The notes under the pieces were generated by a model. It had not been told where the DNA came from. It saw only the letters and a list, made by a program, of their open reading frames with translations, and did no database searches. The position numbers and the translations under genes were made by a program. A DNA stretch of 6,306 bases from JBFXAM01 sp050184295. GTDB taxonomy: Bacteria > Planctomycetota > Phycisphaerae > UBA1845 > Fen-1342. The stretch covers positions 1 to 6,306 of the forward strand of contig JBFXAM010000178.1 in the NCBI GenBank assembly GCA_050184295.1, given 5' to 3'. Of this stretch, positions 4,634-6,306 are shown in pieces (position 1 is the stretch's first letter; each line of letters begins with the position of its first letter).

Positions 4634-5053
4634 ATGATCCGGTCGCTCTTTGCGCTGGCCTGTCTCGGGCTGCTGGGACTGTTCGCGTTCTTCTACTTCA
4701 ACGACGGCTCCGGGCGGGCCGCGAAAGAGCGTGCGCTCGACGCGGCACGGCACGTCGGCGACACGGTCAAGGACGAGGGCATCGCCCTCGCCGTGCGTAC
4801 GCGGATCACGTCCGTCTTCGGCTTCGAGGCCGGCCGCTTCTTGCAGGTGTACTACAACGACGGCCGCGTGCTGGTGTACGGGCTCGTACCGCCGGAGGTG
4901 ACCGCGGAGGCGCTGGCGGCGGACGTGCGGCGCGTACCCGGCGTGCAGGACGTCGAGGTGCTGGTGCACGCGCGCCCGGCGTACGTGACGCCGCTGAAGC
5001 CCACCGATGCGACGCCCGCGACTGACGCGGCCCCCGCCGACAAGCCCGGCTGA
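4634..5053 (+). CDS. Membrane-anchored BON-domain protein
   Basis: A 139-residue protein. Residues 4-22 (SLFALACLGLLGLFAFFYF) form one hydrophobic helix, an uncleaved anchor or signal peptide. A charged stretch (23-46) follows. Residues 47-112 form a single BON domain: KDEGIALAVRTRITSVFGFE, then the strand pair QVYYNDGRVLVYGLVPPEV, the helix TAEALAADVRRVPGVQDVEV and a last strand VLVHA. The tail (116-139) is Pro/Ala/Thr-rich. BON domains occur in OsmY- and secretin-associated envelope proteins and are thought to bind phospholipid or the cell envelope; no enzyme activity is known for them. OsmY itself has two BON domains, whereas this protein has one. The specific role is unknown. It lies between divergent iscX and the downstream ferredoxin, with 137 bp and a promoter before the latter, so co-transcription is possible but not required. 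Confidence 0.75.
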   Translation: MIRSLFALACLGLLGLFAFFYFNDGSGRAAKERALDAARHVGDTVKDEGIALAVRTRITSVFGFEAGRFLQVYYNDGRVLVYGLVPPEVTAEALAADVRRVPGVQDVEVLVHARPAYVTPLKPTDATPATDAAPADKPG

Positions 5054-5081
5054 TCGCGCGCCAGATGGGGCCCTGACCGCG

Positions 5082-5110
5082 TTGGCGAGTGCGTACGCAG
5101 CGGCTATCAT
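5082..5110 (+). promoter_or_regulatory. Candidate sigma70 promoter of the ferredoxin gene
   Basis: TTGGCG (5082-5087) and TATCAT (5105-5110) are exactly 17 bp apart and match four and five of six consensus bases. Transcription would begin near 5117, giving a leader of about 74 nt to the ATG at 5191. It lies beyond the BON stop codon, so the ferredoxin can be expressed on its own. Confidence 0.5.
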
Positions 5111-5190
5111 CGGCGGCCCTGCTTTGAGGAGCGTGTTGCGTCGCATCCGGTCGACACGGTCGGGCGATATGCGGCGGCCAGGAGATCGAT

Positions 5191-5451
5191 ATGTCGCACA
5201 TCATCGCCGAGCCGTGCATCGGCACCAAGGATACGGCGTGCGTCGATGTCTGTCCGGTGGACTGCATTCACCCGCGGAAGGACGAGCCGAACTTCGGCGG
5301 CGCCGAGCAGCTTTACATTGACCCGGACACGTGCATCGACTGCGGGCTCTGCGTGGACGAGTGTCCCGTGAAGGCGATTTTCACGGAGGACGACCTGCCC
5401 CAGCAGTGGAGCAAGTACGTGCAGATCAATAAGAGCTTCTACGAGAAGTGA
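5191..5451 (+). CDS. 7Fe ferredoxin ([3Fe-4S] plus [4Fe-4S])
   Basis: An 86-residue soluble electron carrier with two clusters. The first motif is C9-x7-C17-x3-C21-P-x2-C25, with Thr at residue 12 where a 2[4Fe-4S] protein would have Cys. The second is C48-x2-C51-x2-C54-x3-C58-P. By analogy with Azotobacter FdI, C9, C17 and C58 hold the [3Fe-4S] cluster, and C21, C48, C51 and C54 the [4Fe-4S] cluster; C25 is the commonly free Cys. EPCIGTKDTACVDVCPVDCI and the C-terminal QQWSKYVQINKSFYEK are close to the Thermus/Bacillus type (fdxA-like). AGGAG sits 6 nt before the ATG. Its partner oxidoreductase is not visible; the nearby iscX shares only the iron-sulfur theme. Downstream, 64 bp separate it from the glycosyltransferase. 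Confidence 0.93.
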   Translation: MSHIIAEPCIGTKDTACVDVCPVDCIHPRKDEPNFGGAEQLYIDPDTCIDCGLCVDECPVKAIFTEDDLPQQWSKYVQINKSFYEK

Positions 5452-5459
5452 GCGGCGCG

Positions 5460-5484
5460 CGTCGGGCGCTGCGCGCCCGCGACG
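5460..5484 (+). terminator. Hairpin between the ferredoxin and glycosyltransferase genes
   Basis: GGGCGC (5464-5469) pairs with GCGCCC (5473-5478) around a 3-nt loop, and CGTC (5460-5463) pairs with GACG (5481-5484) outside a 2-nt bulge. It begins 9 nt after the ferredoxin stop. No U-run follows, so it may be a weak terminator, an mRNA-stabilising end or an attenuating structure before the next gene. Confidence 0.3.
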
Positions 5485-5501
5485 AGCGGGCCGGGCGGCG
5501 C

Positions 5502-5508
5502 AAGAGGG
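5502..5508 (+). promoter_or_regulatory. Shine-Dalgarno deciding the GTG start of the glycosyltransferase
   Basis: AAGAGGG lies 7 nt before the GTG at 5516. The family's N-terminal strand (VRVLNVVGSL) begins exactly at that codon, and there is no ATG or TTG nearby in frame. Confidence 0.65.
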
Positions 5509-5515
5509 CCTGCGC

Positions 5516-6306
5516 GTGCGCGTTCTGAACGTGGTGGGGTCGCTGCTGCTGGGCGGGGGGATCGAGACGGCGCTGCTGCGCATCCTGCGCGCAGCGCCGC
5601 GCGACGGGATCGAAATCGACTTCTGCATCTCCGGGCCGTCGGCGCCTACGTTGCATCATGAATTCGAAGCGCTGGGCTGCGGCGTTTGGGCGTGTCGACA
5701 GGGGCGCGACCCGTTCGGGTACATGCGCCGCTTCAGACGCGCGCTGCGTACGCGGCCGGCGTATGACGTCGTGCATGCACACGTGAGCAATTTCAGCGGA
5801 CCGGTGCTGCGCGCGGCGCGGCAGGCGGGTGTGCCGCGGCGGATCGCGCAGTATCACAACCTCGCCGTCGGACACGCGAACGATTGGCTGCGACGGATGG
5901 TGGAGCGCTGGCTGCGGCGGATGGTGCTGCGCGAGGCGACCGGCATCGCCGCGATCACCCAGGCCGGCCTGCGGCACTGGTTTCCCCGAGAACACGAGCA
6001 CGATCCGCGGATGAGCGTGCTCCGCTACGGAATCGACGTGGCCGAGTTCGCGGCCGCGGCGGGAGAGCGCGACCCGGTGCGGCGCGAGCTCGGCGTGCCG
6101 CAGGATGCGCCGGTGTATGGCCACGTCGGACGCTTTGTCTGGCAGAAAAACCACGCCACGCTGATCGAAGCGGCGGCGCGGATCGCGGCGCAGGAGCCTG
6201 CGGCGCGATTCCTCCTGGTCGGCGACGGCGCGCTGCGGGGCGAGATCGAGCAACAGGCCGCGGCGCTCGGCTTGCGCGAGCGCGTGATCTTCACCGGCGT
6301 GCGGCG
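5516..6306 (+). CDS. GT4-type glycosyltransferase, N-terminal 263 residues (runs off the window)
   Basis: A retaining GT-B-fold glycosyltransferase cut by the window edge. The first Rossmann half starts at residue 1 (VRVLNVVGSLLLGGGIETAL) with the GGxE-like sugar-nucleotide loop GGGIE (13-17). VVHAHVSN (85-92) is the usual strand and loop of the family. RYGID (170-174) matches the common NGVD position. The C-terminal donor-binding half begins with GRFVWQKNH (205-213), equivalent to GR-x-x-x-x-K-G/N, and continues with FLLVGDGALR (232-241). The missing end should carry the E-x7-E motif. It probably adds sugars to an exopolysaccharide, capsule or lipopolysaccharide precursor at the inner face of the membrane. 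Sugar donor and acceptor cannot be told. The GTG start has AAGAGGG 7 nt upstream; the absence of an ATG makes this gene easy to miss. Its frame differs from the ferredoxin's, and the gap is 64 bp. Confidence 0.88.
   Translation, partial: MRVLNVVGSLLLGGGIETALLRILRAAPRDGIEIDFCISGPSAPTLHHEFEALGCGVWACRQGRDPFGYMRRFRRALRTRPAYDVVHAHVSNFSGPVLRAARQAGVPRRIAQYHNLAVGHANDWLRRMVERWLRRMVLREATGIAAITQAGLRHWFPREHEHDPRMSVLRYGIDVAEFAAAAGERDPVRRELGVPQDAPVYGHVGRFVWQKNHATLIEAAARIAAQEPAARFLLVGDGALRGEIEQQAAALGLRERVIFTGVR

Noticed and set aside
4454..5146. 230-codon minus-strand ORF over the BON gene
   Set aside because: It lies antisense to a gene with an AAGGAG site, a membrane helix and a BON domain, and has no protein-like features of its own.
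5426..6253. 275-codon minus-strand ORF opposite the glycosyltransferase
   Set aside because: Its translation is Arg/His/Pro-rich without a family. The plus strand over the same bases carries clear GT4 motifs from a GTG start with a ribosome site.
1..6306. CRISPR array, toxin-antitoxin pair or phage-defence operon
   Set aside because: No regularly spaced repeat-spacer array and no pair of small co-directional overlapping genes were seen. The only mobile traces are the integrase relic and the palindromic element.

Overview
This GC-rich window most resembles a planctomycete or another deep-branching GC-rich Gram-negative. That is an inference from three things: an alginate-export-type outer-membrane barrel with a long Ala/Pro/Thr linker, a secreted cyclophilin fused to PKD-like domains, and an integrase relic plus short palindromic repeats of the kind I associate with planctomycete genomes. 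No rRNA, tRNA or CRISPR array was found, so taxonomy cannot be settled from this window.

Layout. Positions 1-223 are non-coding and packed with GC-rich palindromes and a 44-bp-spaced direct repeat. On the minus strand, 224-1789 encodes an outer-membrane beta-barrel of the alginate-export type. Positions 1790-2524 look like a scar: a plus-strand fragment of a tyrosine recombinase (core-binding region only, no catalytic domain) meets a short minus-strand fragment of unknown origin. On the minus strand, 2525-3763 encodes an exported peptidyl-prolyl isomerase with two PKD-like domains, with a good sigma70-type promoter just upstream. Abutting that promoter is the most striking non-coding feature: a roughly 119-bp palindromic element (3867-3985) with near-perfect arms, bounded by a 9-bp direct repeat. 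It looks like a non-autonomous (MITE-type) insertion.

Positions 4128-4358 (minus) encode IscX, the small acidic iron-sulfur assembly accessory protein, behind its own candidate promoter with an inverted repeat in the spacer. Divergently on the plus strand come a membrane-anchored single-BON-domain protein (4634-5053), a Thermus/Bacillus-type 7Fe ferredoxin (5191-5451) with its own promoter, and the 5' part of a GT4-type glycosyltransferase starting at GTG (5516, running off the window).

How they fit together. IscX and the 7Fe ferredoxin share an iron-sulfur theme, although they are divergent and not one operon. The barrel, the PPIase and the BON protein are envelope or periplasm proteins. 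The rest are probably independent transcription units: intergenic gaps are large, several have their own promoter-like sequences, and strands change. I see no multi-gene defence or biosynthetic system. The undescribed parts most worth following are the palindromic element, the recombinase scar with its unidentified minus-strand fragment, and iscX standing apart from any isc operon.
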